Positions 32,187 through 41,028 are shown, counted from the stretch's first letter. The stretch is 45,607 nt of DNA from an uncultured Oscillibacter sp. (GCA_910577405.1 CAJTMG010000024.1:1-45607); one strand, 5' to 3'. The notes: generated from the sequence alone by a model not told the origin. Numbers and translations: made by a program.

Positions 32187-32798
32187 CTACAGCTCCGCGA
32201 ACGCCTTCAGAAGCCGCAGGCCCGCGTCACCAGACTTCTCCGGATGGAACTGCGTACCCCAGACGTTTCCCCTTCGAACCACGCCGGTGACGGATACGCC
32301 GCCGTAACTGGAGACGCCCAGGGTGCTTTCGGCGCAGTGTTTGGCATAGAAGCTGTGGACATAATAGACGTACTCGCCGGGCTGGAAATAACGGAACAAG
32401 GGGTCGTCTTTCACGATTTCCAGACTGTTCCAGCCCATATGAGGGACCTTCAAGGCGGGGTCGTCCAAATCCGGCCGCAGGTCCGCAACCTCTCCCGGCA
32501 CCAGTCCCAGTCCGGGATGCTCTCCATATTCAAAGCTCTTATCAAACAACATTTGCATACCCAGACAGATTCCAAGAAGGGGTTTCCGTTTGGCCTCTTC
32601 CAGCAGCACAGGCACCAGACCAGTCGCGTCCAGCTTGGCCCGCGCGTCCCCGAAAGCCCCTACGCCAGGCAGGATGATCTGGTCCGCCGTCCGCAGTTTT
32701 GCCGGGTCACAGGTGATTTCCGCCGTCCGGCCCAGGGCTTTCAGGCTGGAGGACAGGGAAAAGAGATTCCCAACGCCATAGTCAACGATTGCAATCAT
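32187..32798 (-). CDS. hisH: Imidazole glycerol phosphate synthase, glutamine amidotransferase subunit
   Basis: Releases ammonia from glutamine for HisF. The 203-residue class I amidotransferase has the nucleophilic Cys in LLGICLGMQML and the His-Glu pair in GTQFHPEKSG near the C terminus. It starts directly after the hisB stop (TAAATG). Confidence 0.96.
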   Translation of the reverse strand: MIAIVDYGVGNLFSLSSSLKALGRTAEITCDPAKLRTADQIILPGVGAFGDARAKLDATGLVPVLLEEAKRKPLLGICLGMQMLFDKSFEYGEHPGLGLVPGEVADLRPDLDDPALKVPHMGWNSLEIVKDDPLFRYFQPGEYVYYVHSFYAKHCAESTLGVSSYGGVSVTGVVRRGNVWGTQFHPEKSGDAGLRLLKAFAEL

Positions 32799-33386
32799 TT
32801 ACAGCACACCTTTCGTGCTCGGAATTTCTCCCGCGTGTTTGGGGTCCAGGGCGACGGCGGCTTTCAGTGTCCGGCCCAGGCCCTTGAAGACGGCTTCCAG
32901 TATATGGTGCGTATTCTCCCCCGCCAGCATCCGGACGTGAATGGTACTGGGACAGTTCCGCACAAAGCCCAGCCAGAATTCCTGCGCGAGTTCCGTGTCA
33001 AAATCCCCCACCTTCGCCGCGGGCAGGGTCACGTTCCAGCCCAGGTAATCCCTTCCGGAGAGGTCAGCGGCACAGAGGACCAGGGTTTCGTCCATAGGCA
33101 GGAGGAACTGTCCATAACGAAAAATGCCCCGCTTGTCCCCCAGGGCTTCCTCGAACGCCTTGCCAAGACAGATGCCTATGTCCTCAGCAGTATGGTGATA
33201 ATCTACCCGGATGTCTCCATGACAGTTTACGGTCAGGTCAAAATCTCCATGCCGCGCGAACAGCTCCAGCATATGGTCCAGGAAGCCGCAGCCGGTATCA
33301 ATATCCGCCTTGCCGGTACCGTCCAGGGCCAGGGCAAGCTGAATTTGCGTCTCTTTCGTCTCCCGATGAATGGCTGACAGCCGCAT
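32799..33386 (-). CDS. hisB: Imidazoleglycerol-phosphate dehydratase
   Basis: Dehydrates imidazole glycerol phosphate to imidazole acetol phosphate. The 195-residue monofunctional enzyme has the two Mn-binding repeats (FLDHMLELFARHG and, later, NTHHILEAVFKGLGR) and the DYHHTAEDIGI motif. Start ATG 33386 has AAGGAGGG upstream; the longer frame to 33446 runs into hisC. The phosphatase domain of enterobacterial HisB is absent, consistent with hisJ in the operon. Confidence 0.96.
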   Translation of the reverse strand: MRLSAIHRETKETQIQLALALDGTGKADIDTGCGFLDHMLELFARHGDFDLTVNCHGDIRVDYHHTAEDIGICLGKAFEEALGDKRGIFRYGQFLLPMDETLVLCAADLSGRDYLGWNVTLPAAKVGDFDTELAQEFWLGFVRNCPSTIHVRMLAGENTHHILEAVFKGLGRTLKAAVALDPKHAGEIPSTKGVL

Positions 33387-33399
33387 TGTACCGCCCTCC

Positions 33400-34464
33400 T
33401 TACAGTTCGTCCAGCAGATGGTCCAGCGCGCCCGCCAGTTCCGCAAGCTGTTCCATGGAGCCGATGGTTATACGGACGTAATCCCGGATACGGTCCTTGT
33501 CGAACCAGCGGACCAGGACGCCGTTTTCCTTCAGCTTCCGGTAGAGTTCGCCGCCGGGGATACGGTCTGATTTGGCAAAGACAAAGTTCGCCTTGGAGGG
33601 CAGGACGGAGAAGCCCAGACGCTCCAGCTCGCCCACCAGCCAGGCCCGGTTTTCCTGAATGGTGTTGCAGCAGGTTTGGAAATACGGCTCGTCCTCTACA
33701 GCGGCGGCCCCGGCAATCAAGGACAGGCGGTTGATATTATAGGGATTAAAGCTGTATTTCACCCGGTTCAGGTCCGCGATAAGTTCCGGAGAACCTAAGG
33801 CGAAGCCAATCCGTCCGCCTGCCAGGGAGCGGCTCTTGGACATGGTCTGCACTACCAGGAGGTTATCATAACGATAAATCATCGGCACGCAGCTCTCGCC
33901 TCCGAAGTCGACATAAGCCTCGTCCACCACCACCACGCGTTCAGGGTCCTTCTCCAGAAGCCGCTGAATATCCTCCCGCGGAACGGCCATACCGGTAGGC
34001 GCGTTGGGATTGGCGATAAAAATTGTGCCGGGGAAGTCCATGTAATCGTCCACATTCAGGGAAAAGTCCTCCCGGAGGGGCACGCGTTTGCAGTCCAGGC
34101 CAAAGAGGGCGGTCTGGGCTTCATAAAACCCATATGTGATATCAGCGCAGGCGGCAGGCTTTCCCTCACCGCAGAAGGCCCGGAACGCAAAGGCCAGGAT
34201 TTCATCTGACCCGTTGCCGCTGATCACGTTTTCCGGCTGGAGCTCATAGCGTTTTGCAAGGGCCGCGTTCAGTCCGGCGCAGGTGGGATCGGAGTAGAGG
34301 CAGAGCTTCAGCACCTCCGCCTTGGTCAGGGCCTTCACCACCTTCGGGGACGGCGGGAAGGGACTTTCGTTGGTATTCAGCTTGATATACTGCTGATCCT
34401 GGGGCTGTTCGCCGGGTGTGTAGGGTTCCAGACGGCTGGCCTCCGGGGAAAGAAATCTGCTCAT
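33400..34464 (-). CDS. hisC: Histidinol-phosphate aminotransferase
   Basis: PLP-dependent transamination of imidazole acetol phosphate with glutamate. The 354-residue fold-type I aminotransferase has KLNTNESPFPPSP near the N terminus, NPNAPTG, the acidic VVDEAYVDF strand and the PLP lysine in QTMSKSRSLAGGRIGFA. Length is normal. It lies 13 nt before hisB; a 67-nt gap, rich in AATT repeats, separates it from the small broken ORF upstream. Confidence 0.96.
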   Translation of the reverse strand: MSRFLSPEASRLEPYTPGEQPQDQQYIKLNTNESPFPPSPKVVKALTKAEVLKLCLYSDPTCAGLNAALAKRYELQPENVISGNGSDEILAFAFRAFCGEGKPAACADITYGFYEAQTALFGLDCKRVPLREDFSLNVDDYMDFPGTIFIANPNAPTGMAVPREDIQRLLEKDPERVVVVDEAYVDFGGESCVPMIYRYDNLLVVQTMSKSRSLAGGRIGFALGSPELIADLNRVKYSFNPYNINRLSLIAGAAAVEDEPYFQTCCNTIQENRAWLVGELERLGFSVLPSKANFVFAKSDRIPGGELYRKLKENGVLVRWFDKDRIRDYVRITIGSMEQLAELAGALDHLLDEL

Positions 34465-34531
34465 AACGTAACCTCACTGTTTCAATTAGGAATTGGGAAT
34501 TGATTTTTATTTCCGGGACATTTTCTGTTAT

Positions 34532-34830
34532 TTATTCATCGTCGGCTTCCTGGTATTGCAGAGGAATCCCGAACCGGGACAGGCAGTCTTTCAGGCTTTC
34601 GATCTGCGCTTCTGTCAACAGATGATATCCCGGTCCGGTATTTCAAGACCGTCCTCCACCCAGCCGGGCAGACTGCGGATACCTTCCAGCGCTTCTGTTA
34701 CGGGCAGATGTTCCAGAAGCTCCTCCCCTTTCTTACGCCACATTCCGGACCTGCGGAACGTCTCCCAGATTTCCTCCGCCTGCAAATCCACGCCTGGAAG
34801 GGTCCGGAAGAAAATCAACTCCTCTGCCAT
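34532..34830 (-). pseudogene. Small his-operon gene disrupted by a 5-bp tandem duplication
   Basis: ATG 34830 begins one base after the hisD stop and encodes an acidic, soluble protein (MAEELIFFRTLPGVD...) that ends early at 34615 (71 residues). A tandem CCGGT CCGGT (plus strand 34630-34639) lies just before that stop. Removing one copy restores a 97-residue frame that continues GLEIPGYHLLTEAQIESLKD...EADDE and stops at 34532. The continuation has good codon structure, so the duplication probably broke a real gene recently, or it is a sequence error or a switchable repeat. The family was not recognised; its position between hisD and hisC suggests a role or co-expression with the pathway. Confidence 0.6.
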
Positions 34831-34831
34831 C

Positions 34832-36109
34832 TCAACTCTCCAAACGGCTCAAGGCGGAACGGGCATGACCTTCCAACCCCTCCCGGCGGGCGAAATCGGC
34901 GATCCGTTCCGCGCTGGCGTTCAAGGCGCTCTGGTCACAGCAGAGAAAGCTGGAGCGTTTCATAAAATCGTCCACTCCCAAAGGGCTGGAAAAGCGCGCG
35001 GTCCCAGAGGTAGGCAGGGTATGATTCGGCCCCGCAAAGTAATCCCCCAAGGCTTCCGGGGTGGAACGTCCCAGGAAGATGCTCCCGGCGTTTTTGATGC
35101 GCGGCAGGAGGGCAAACGGGTCGTCCACGCAAAGCTCCAGATGTTCCGGCGCGATGCGGTTCACCGTCTCCACGGCCTTCTCCAGGCTGTCCGTCACAAT
35201 GATCTTCCCGTTATCTTCAATGGCCTTCCGCGCCACATCCCGACGGGGCAGGTCCGCAAGCTGTCTCTCAATTTCCGCCTGTACCGCCTCCGCCAGTTCC
35301 CGGCTGTCGGTGACCAGCACCGCGGATGACAGCACATCATGCTCCGCCTGGCTCAGGAGGTCCGCCGCTGCCCAGACCGGGTTCGTCTTTCCGTCGGCCA
35401 GCACCAGAATCTCACTGGGCCCGGCGATCATATCAATGTCCACCTGCCCGAAGACCTTCCGTTTTGCCGTGGCCACAAAAACGCCGCCGGGACCTACGAT
35501 TTTGTCTGTCCTCGGCACCGTCTCCGTCCCGTAGGCCAACGCCGCCACCGCCTGCGCGCCGCCCAGCTTGAAAACGTCCGTCACGCCTGCCAGTTCCGCG
35601 GCCATCAGCGCTTCTGAACTGACGCTGCCGTCGGGACCGGGGGGCGTCACCAGCACGATGGTCTCCACACCTGCAATCTTCGCTGGAATCGCGTTCATCA
35701 GAATCGTGGACGGGAACGCCTCGGGGCATCTTGGGACGCAAACGCCGACTTTCTCAATAGCCGTCCAGCGCTGGCCCATCACCATGCCGGGACGGTCCGT
35801 CAGAATAAAATCATTGTGCTTCTGACGCTCATGGAACCTCCAGATATTCTCTGCCGCCTCTTTCAGAGTTTCCAAAAAACAGGAATCCACCGTCTTCCGG
35901 GCGGCGTCAAATTCCTCCTGGGTTACCCGCAGATTGTCCAGTTCCACGCCATTGAAGCGCTTTGTGTACTCCCGCAGGGCTGCGTCGCCATTCCGCCGGA
36001 CCTCCGCAAGAATTTCGTCCACAGCGGCGCTGACGTCTTCCTCCGCCTGAATGTCCCGGTTCAGAAATTCCTGTGGCGTCAGGGCGTCAAACTCCAGAAT
36101 CCGCATCAT
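34832..36109 (-). CDS. hisD: Histidinol dehydrogenase
   Basis: Two-step NAD+-dependent oxidation of histidinol to histidine, the final reactions. The 425-residue zinc enzyme has GQRWTAIEKVGVCVPRC near the N terminus, IAGPSEILVLAD, the zinc and substrate region AADLLSQAEHD, IAPEHLEL and the C-terminal ALGDYFAGPNHTLPTSG. Length is typical. Its ATG overlaps the hisZG stop (ATGA-type). Confidence 0.97.
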   Translation of the reverse strand: MMRILEFDALTPQEFLNRDIQAEEDVSAAVDEILAEVRRNGDAALREYTKRFNGVELDNLRVTQEEFDAARKTVDSCFLETLKEAAENIWRFHERQKHNDFILTDRPGMVMGQRWTAIEKVGVCVPRCPEAFPSTILMNAIPAKIAGVETIVLVTPPGPDGSVSSEALMAAELAGVTDVFKLGGAQAVAALAYGTETVPRTDKIVGPGGVFVATAKRKVFGQVDIDMIAGPSEILVLADGKTNPVWAAADLLSQAEHDVLSSAVLVTDSRELAEAVQAEIERQLADLPRRDVARKAIEDNGKIIVTDSLEKAVETVNRIAPEHLELCVDDPFALLPRIKNAGSIFLGRSTPEALGDYFAGPNHTLPTSGTARFSSPLGVDDFMKRSSFLCCDQSALNASAERIADFARREGLEGHARSALSRLES

Positions 36110-37680
36110 CCCATCACCTCCGTCAAACGGTCCAGAAGCGTCTCAATTTCCCGGCGTTTGAACTGGAAACTGGCCCGATTCGCAATAAAACGCGCCGAAA
36201 TGGGCATAAACTCCGTCAGCACCTTCAGATGGTTTTCCCGCAGCGTCGTGCCCGTTTCCACGATGTCCACAATCACGTCCGACAGTCCCAGAAGCGGCGC
36301 AAGCTCAATGGAGCCGTTCAGCTTGATAATATCGATGCTCCGTCCCTGAGCGGCATAGTATTCCTTCGCGATATGCACGAACTTCGTCGCCACCCGCAGG
36401 GACCGTCCGGGATCGTCCACGAATTCCTCCGGGCCGGCCACGCACATCCGGCATTTTCCAAGGCCCGTATCCAGCAATTCATACACATCCGCGCCGGACT
36501 CCTCCAGAATGTCCTTGCCTACGATGCCGATGTCCGCCGCGCCGTGCTCTACGTAAATGGCAACGTCGCTGGGCTTCACCAGAAAGTAACGGATACCGGC
36601 TTCCGCATTTTCCACCACCAGTTTCCGGGAATCGCTGTAGTCCTCGGAACAGCCGTAGCCCGCGCCGGCAAGGAGATTGTAGACCTTATCCCCCAGCCGT
36701 CCTTTGGGCAGGGCCACGTTCAGCATCACCCGTTTCTCCTGGCCGGAAGCGGCGTCGTTCAGCCGGTCCAGCTCGTCCAGGTACAGGGCAAATCCCACAG
36801 CCTTCGCGCCGTTCCGGAACTGCGCCGCAAGCGGGTCATAGCGTCCTCCCCGCAGCACCGCTCTGGGCAGGTCCGCCAGATAGCCCTGCAAAACCAGACC
36901 GTTGTAATAATCCATATCGTTCACCAGGGACAGGTCCAGCCGCAGGCAGTTCGTCAAATCCTCTCTGGACAGGGCCTCGCAAAGGGTCCGCAGTTCCGTC
37001 AGGGCCGCGCCCATGGAAGCGTTCAGGGCAATGGGTTCCGCCGCGTTCAGGACTTCCTCCCAGTTTCCGGCCAGGCTCCCCAGGCGGCACAGCGCGTCGG
37101 TCCCCTGCCTGGAAAGTCCCGCGTCCGAAGCCGCCGTTTGCAGTTCATGCAGGTTCCGGTCCCGGATGCAGGCCAGCAGTCTCGGACGGAAGCCCTCCGG
37201 CGCGCCTACGGCATCCAGCAGGCCGGTGACGTACCCCATATGGCTCAGCTCCAGCACGAAATCCCGCCCCATCAAGGCCAGGCTCCGGCACGCCAGAGAC
37301 ACCGCCTGGGCCGTCACACCGTCGTCCACCGCCCCGATGCACTCCAGTCCCATCTGCCGGATTTCCTCGAACGTATGACTCTCCTGACTGGGCCGGTAGA
37401 CATTCTCCAGGTAGCAGAACCGTCCGCAGCCGCCGTCCTCTATCTGGGCGTTCTTGGCGATGGACAGCGTCACATCCGGCTTCAAGGCCAGCAGACGGCC
37501 ATCCAGATCCGTGAATGTAATCACCTGGTCACTGGCCAGAAAACGGCGGTTCTCCTGGTACAGCCCGTATTCCTCAAACCGCCCCATCCGATACTGCCGG
37601 AAGCCTTCCTTCTCATACAGCATCCGGAGCTGCAAGGCTATCCGCTCCTGGGGCCGCAGCATATTCAAATCCAATTCCAT
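36106..37680 (-). CDS. hisZG: ATP phosphoribosyltransferase, HisZ regulatory and HisG catalytic subunits fused
   Basis: First and feedback-controlled step of histidine synthesis (ATP + PRPP). The 524-residue protein is HisZ-like (histidyl-tRNA synthetase paralogue) over about 1-310, with ALKPDVTLSIAK and the class II-like GGRYDPLAAQF. It is then a short-form HisG over about 317-524, with NVALPKGRLG, GIVGKDIL, the PRPP-binding DIVETGTTLREN and no C-terminal regulatory domain. Short HisG normally needs separate HisZ subunits in a hetero-octamer; here both are one chain joined by a short linker. GAGGAGG precedes the ATG. First gene of the operon. Confidence 0.92.
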   Translation of the reverse strand: MELDLNMLRPQERIALQLRMLYEKEGFRQYRMGRFEEYGLYQENRRFLASDQVITFTDLDGRLLALKPDVTLSIAKNAQIEDGGCGRFCYLENVYRPSQESHTFEEIRQMGLECIGAVDDGVTAQAVSLACRSLALMGRDFVLELSHMGYVTGLLDAVGAPEGFRPRLLACIRDRNLHELQTAASDAGLSRQGTDALCRLGSLAGNWEEVLNAAEPIALNASMGAALTELRTLCEALSREDLTNCLRLDLSLVNDMDYYNGLVLQGYLADLPRAVLRGGRYDPLAAQFRNGAKAVGFALYLDELDRLNDAASGQEKRVMLNVALPKGRLGDKVYNLLAGAGYGCSEDYSDSRKLVVENAEAGIRYFLVKPSDVAIYVEHGAADIGIVGKDILEESGADVYELLDTGLGKCRMCVAGPEEFVDDPGRSLRVATKFVHIAKEYYAAQGRSIDIIKLNGSIELAPLLGLSDVIVDIVETGTTLRENHLKVLTEFMPISARFIANRASFQFKRREIETLLDRLTEVMG

Positions 37681-37719
37681 GGTTGCTCCTCCTCACAAAG
37701 CAGGGTTGTTCTATGGATC

Positions 37720-37748
37720 AGTTTACCGCAAAGTTTTATCGAAGTAAA
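37720..37748 (-). promoter_or_regulatory. Possible promoter of the histidine operon
   Basis: On the minus strand: TTTACT (37748-37743), 17 bp, TAAACT (37725-37720). Each box matches consensus at four of six positions. The leader would be only about 30 nt, with no room for a T-box, so control may be by a repressor or by HisZ feedback alone. Confidence 0.45.
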
Positions 37749-37818
37749 GCGTTAATTCGGCAGCGCGATAAATTCTGCCATTTTCACAAACCCAGCCCTT
37801 TTTCGCGGCCATTTTTTG

Positions 37819-39177
37819 TCATACCATCTTTTCCGGCCGGACGGTCTCATCAAATTCCGCCGCTGTCAGAAGACCCAGCGCGAGAACGGCTTCTTTCAGG
37901 GTGGTTCCGTCGTGAAGGGCCTTTTTCGCGCAGGCGGCGGCTTTTTCGTACCCGATTTTCGGCGTCAGGCAGGTAACCAGCATCAGGGAATTATTCAGAT
38001 TTTCCTGCATTTTCTCTATATTGGGGGTAATTCCTTCCACACAGTGTTCCCGGAAAGAGTCCATAGCGCCGGCGAGCAGATTTGCGGAGAGAAGGAAATT
38101 ATAGGCGGAAACGGGCAGGAAAACATTGAGCTGGAAATTCCCCTGAGACGCGGCAAAGCCTATGGCGGCGTCATTGCCCATCACCTGCACGGCGGCCATG
38201 GTGACGGCTTCACACTGGGTTGGATTGACCTTCCCGGGCATAATGGAGCTGCCGGGTTCATTCTCCGGAATATGCAGCTCGCCCATGCCGCACCGTGGAC
38301 CGCTTGCCTGCCAGCGTATATCGTTTGCGATCTTCATCAGGTTTGCCGCAAGAGCTTTCAGCGCGCCATGGGCAAAAACGAGAGCGTCCTTGCTGGTGAG
38401 AGCGTGGAATTTATTGGCGTCCGGCTGGAAGTCCTGTCCCGTCATGGCCCGCAGTTCTTTGCAGACGGATTCGTCATAACCCTTGGGGGCGTTCAGTCCG
38501 GTGCCTACCGCGGTGCCTCCGATGGCCAGACGGCAAAGCTCCTTCTGCGCCGCTTGCAGCATCCGGCAGGGGGCTTTCACCAGTTCCCGCCAGCCGGAGA
38601 CCTCCTGGGCAAATTTCAGCGGCGTCGCGTCCTGGAGGTGGGTCCGGCCAATGCGGATCAGGTCCGGGTAGGCGGCCTCCAGCTTGGCAAAGGCTTCGGC
38701 AAGACGTTCCGCCGCGGGAAGCACCTGCTCCGACACCGCCAGCGCCGCCGCGATGTGCAATGCCGACGGGTAGGTATCGTTGCTGGACTGGGACGCGTTC
38801 ACATGGTCGTTGGGATGCAGCGTCACGCCTCTTTCCGCCGTCAGATGCGCGATGACTTCGTTGACGTTCATATTGGTCTGAGTGCCGCTGCCGGTCTGCC
38901 AGACGACCAGGGGAAATTCATCGTCCCATTTTCCTGTACGGATTTCCTGACAGACGGCGGCGATTGCATTGGCCTGTTCCTCCGTCAGCTTTCCGGCGGC
39001 GGCATTGGCAAGGGCGCAGGCTTCTTTCAGGTACGCAAAGGCCTGGATAATCTCTCTCGGCTGACGCTGGCCTCCTATCCGGAAGTTCTCCAGGCTCCGC
39101 TGTGTCTGCGCTCCCCACTTCCGTTCCTCCGGCACCGCGATTTTTCCCATTGTGTCGTGTTCAATGCGGGTTTTCAT
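37819..39177 (-). CDS. fumC: Fumarate hydratase, class II
   Basis: Iron-independent fumarase interconverting fumarate and malate. The 452-residue homotetrameric superfamily enzyme has TGSGTQTNMN, SSNDTYPSALH, the signature GSSIMPGKVNPTQ (catalytic Ser in this loop) and RTHLQDATPLKFAQE. The start is ATG 39177 (MKTRIEHDTMG), with GGGGGAG 7 nt upstream; the longer frame to 39258 would run across the promoter. Single gene upstream of the his operon on the same strand. Confidence 0.96.
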   Translation of the reverse strand: MKTRIEHDTMGKIAVPEERKWGAQTQRSLENFRIGGQRQPREIIQAFAYLKEACALANAAAGKLTEEQANAIAAVCQEIRTGKWDDEFPLVVWQTGSGTQTNMNVNEVIAHLTAERGVTLHPNDHVNASQSSNDTYPSALHIAAALAVSEQVLPAAERLAEAFAKLEAAYPDLIRIGRTHLQDATPLKFAQEVSGWRELVKAPCRMLQAAQKELCRLAIGGTAVGTGLNAPKGYDESVCKELRAMTGQDFQPDANKFHALTSKDALVFAHGALKALAANLMKIANDIRWQASGPRCGMGELHIPENEPGSSIMPGKVNPTQCEAVTMAAVQVMGNDAAIGFAASQGNFQLNVFLPVSAYNFLLSANLLAGAMDSFREHCVEGITPNIEKMQENLNNSLMLVTCLTPKIGYEKAAACAKKALHDGTTLKEAVLALGLLTAAEFDETVRPEKMV

Positions 39178-39216
39178 TGTCTTCTCCCCCTGTTCTTTAT
39201 CTGGATGCAGGTTATT

Positions 39217-39245
39217 ATTATATTGGAATCCGCCCCGAAACGCAA
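39217..39245 (-). promoter_or_regulatory. Promoter of fumC
   Basis: On the minus strand: TTGCGT (39245-39240), 17 bp, perfect TATAAT (39222-39217), about 40 nt before the ATG. Confidence 0.75.
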
Positions 39246-39518
39246 GATAAAATTCCATTCACTTTTTCACCAACCATGCAAAACAAGACGGCCCTTCTTC
39301 GGGATTTCAGTTTCTGTTTTCTTCGGTAAATAAAGCGCTGTCTTTTCTCCATCTGCGCAAAAACCGTCCATTATTCGTTCACCGCAGCAAAATATGGCCG
39401 TATTCCTTTGAACCTGTGCGGGCAGTCCTGTTTTCGCCCGTTGACAAAAACGTTCCCTTTTCGCCAATTGCGCTAAAAATGCGACCTTGGGCAGGGAAGC
39501 TTTCAGTCCGTTCTACAG

Positions 39519-39547
39519 TTGCCAATGAACTGGAAAATTGTTAAAAT
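39519..39547 (+). promoter_or_regulatory. Promoter of the HAD phosphatase and zincin genes
   Basis: TTGCCA (39519-39524), 17 bp, TAAAAT (39542-39547); each box matches consensus at five of six positions. Apart from this and the fumC promoter, the 458-bp gap between the two divergent genes shows nothing clear. Confidence 0.65.
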
Positions 39548-39635
39548 AATATAGAAGTCACCTGCGGTTCGTGTGCAAAATGCCGGAAATTTCCTCCGCC
39601 GCAGGAATCAGAGAATAGAGAATATGAGGTGCCAT

Positions 39636-40295
39636 ATGTTTCGTACCGTAATCTTCGACCTGGATGGAACCCTCCTGAACACCATCGACGACCTGGCAGG
39701 CGCTGGAAACTATGTCTGCCGCCGCAACGGTTGGCCGGAACATTCTATTGAGGAATTCATGACCATGGTCGGCCACGGCATCCCCAACCTCGTCACACAG
39801 TTTTCGCCCAAGAACTGCCGCAGCCCTTTGATGCTCCTGAACACTGTGGCCCAGTTCAGCGAGTATTACGGCGCGCACAATATGGAGAAAACCTCCCCTT
39901 ATCCCGGTATCCAGGAGATGGCCAAGAGACTGAAAACCGCAGGCGTTCAGATGGCCGTATACTCCAACAAGGCCGACAGCTTCAGCCGCGATATCGTGGA
40001 GCATTACCTGCCGGGCCTCTTCACACTGGTACGGGGCAAGGTCGACGGCGTGCCTGTTAAACCGGACCCGGCGGGAATTCATCAGATCATGGCAGAGCTT
40101 CACGCGGACCCGAAAACCACCCTCTTTGTGGGTGACAGCAGTGTTGATATCCAAACGGGACACAACGCCGGCCTGACTGCCTGCGGGGTCAGTTGGGGGT
40201 TCCGGCCCCGGGAGTCCCTGGTGAATGCAGGCGCGGACCATCTGGCGGATTCCGTCGAGGCGCTTGAACAGGTCATCCTGGAGGGTCCATGCTGA
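39636..40295 (+). CDS. HAD-superfamily phosphatase, phosphoglycolate-phosphatase-like
   Basis: A 219-residue HAD hydrolase with the nucleophile motif FDLDGTLLNT at the N terminus, the Ser/Thr motif in AVYSNKAD, the Lys in VPVKPDPAGI and the acidic motif FVGDSSVDIQTG. The helical cap and overall plan match Gph/PgpB-like enzymes, which remove phosphate from phosphoglycolate or related damage products. ATG 39636 has GAGG 6 to 8 nt upstream and is preferred to a farther GTG. It overlaps the next gene by 7 nt. Confidence 0.88.
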   Translation: MFRTVIFDLDGTLLNTIDDLAGAGNYVCRRNGWPEHSIEEFMTMVGHGIPNLVTQFSPKNCRSPLMLLNTVAQFSEYYGAHNMEKTSPYPGIQEMAKRLKTAGVQMAVYSNKADSFSRDIVEHYLPGLFTLVRGKVDGVPVKPDPAGIHQIMAELHADPKTTLFVGDSSVDIQTGHNAGLTACGVSWGFRPRESLVNAGADHLADSVEALEQVILEGPC

Positions 40296-40666
40296 GCTTT
40301 GAACAGGCCGCCGATCTGCTGGACCAAATCGCAGAACCATTTCCGGATGTCCTTTTCGATGAACTTAACGGCGGCGTCAGCTTCCTCCCCGACACCCGCT
40401 CCGACCCTGAATTCCCCGACGGCGAGGTCTATATCCTGGGCGAATATTGCAGCGATCTCTTGGGGCGTTACGTCAATCTGTACTACGGCTCCTTTGCGGC
40501 TCTGGCAGAGAAAGAACACTGGTCCGATGAAGACTGGCGCCGGGAACTGCGGGAGACCCTTTCCCATGAGCTGACCCATCATATGGAGGACCGCGCCGGA
40601 CTGCACGCTCTGGACGACCAGGACGCCGCGGAACTGTCCGCCTGGCGGGAGGAATCCGGGATTTGA
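40289..40666 (+). CDS. Small metallopeptidase family (zincin-like) protein
   Basis: A 125-residue protein with the HExxH zinc motif in SHELTHHMED (about 104-113) close to the C terminus. It resembles the minimal zincin-like family often annotated as metallopeptidase family protein (formerly DUF1025). Its ATG lies inside the end of the HAD gene (ATGCTGA, 7-nt overlap), implying coupled translation. No signal peptide is seen, so it acts in the cytosol. The biological substrate of the family is not established. Confidence 0.8.
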   Translation: MLSFEQAADLLDQIAEPFPDVLFDELNGGVSFLPDTRSDPEFPDGEVYILGEYCSDLLGRYVNLYYGSFAALAEKEHWSDEDWRRELRETLSHELTHHMEDRAGLHALDDQDAAELSAWREESGI

Positions 40667-41028
40667 TGGCCCTTTGCGTTCTCGTTTTCATGACAGCTTC
40701 TCAAATAATAGAATAGAGTTTTTATCGTGGAAATCAGAACCATTTCCTTTTAAGCAGAAGCCTTCCATTCCCTGACCCGCTGAATGCGCTCCCTTCCGCT
40801 TTCCAATGCTCCTTGGATGTATCGATTCCAGGGGGCGTTTTTTTACTGTTTTTTGCTCTTCTGCCATTTTTCTCCCCGTATAGTTTCGTATGCCCCGCGC
40901 ACAATAGGAGGGCGCTGTGGAGCCGACGGAGTTTTTTCACTGGAACAGGGAAGCGCCGCTTCTTTGGTCCGGAAATTCTCCTGCGGCGGCGCTTCTGAAT
41001 CTATTCTTTTTGCAGGGAGGACCTTACC
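40667..41028 (+). other. 362-bp leader region of the DUF1540 gene with a strong hairpin
   Basis: No accepted gene. A perfect 10-bp inverted repeat, GAAGCGCCGC (40950-40959) with GCGGCGCTTC (40986-40995), is followed by CTATTCTTTTT just upstream of the DUF1540 ribosome site, so it could act as an attenuator. A GTG at about 40917 has AGGAGGG in good spacing and opens a frame of about 50 codons that runs through the hairpin into the DUF1540 gene; it could be a leader peptide. TATAGT near 40880 lacks a convincing -35. Confidence 0.5.

Noticed and set aside
34465..34531. AATT-rich short repeats between hisC and the broken small gene
   Set aside because: Simple low-complexity sequence; no symmetrical operator or hairpin strong enough to call.
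37681..37818. T-box or attenuator for the histidine operon
   Set aside because: No T-box consensus, no His-rich leader peptide and a leader of only about 30 nt.
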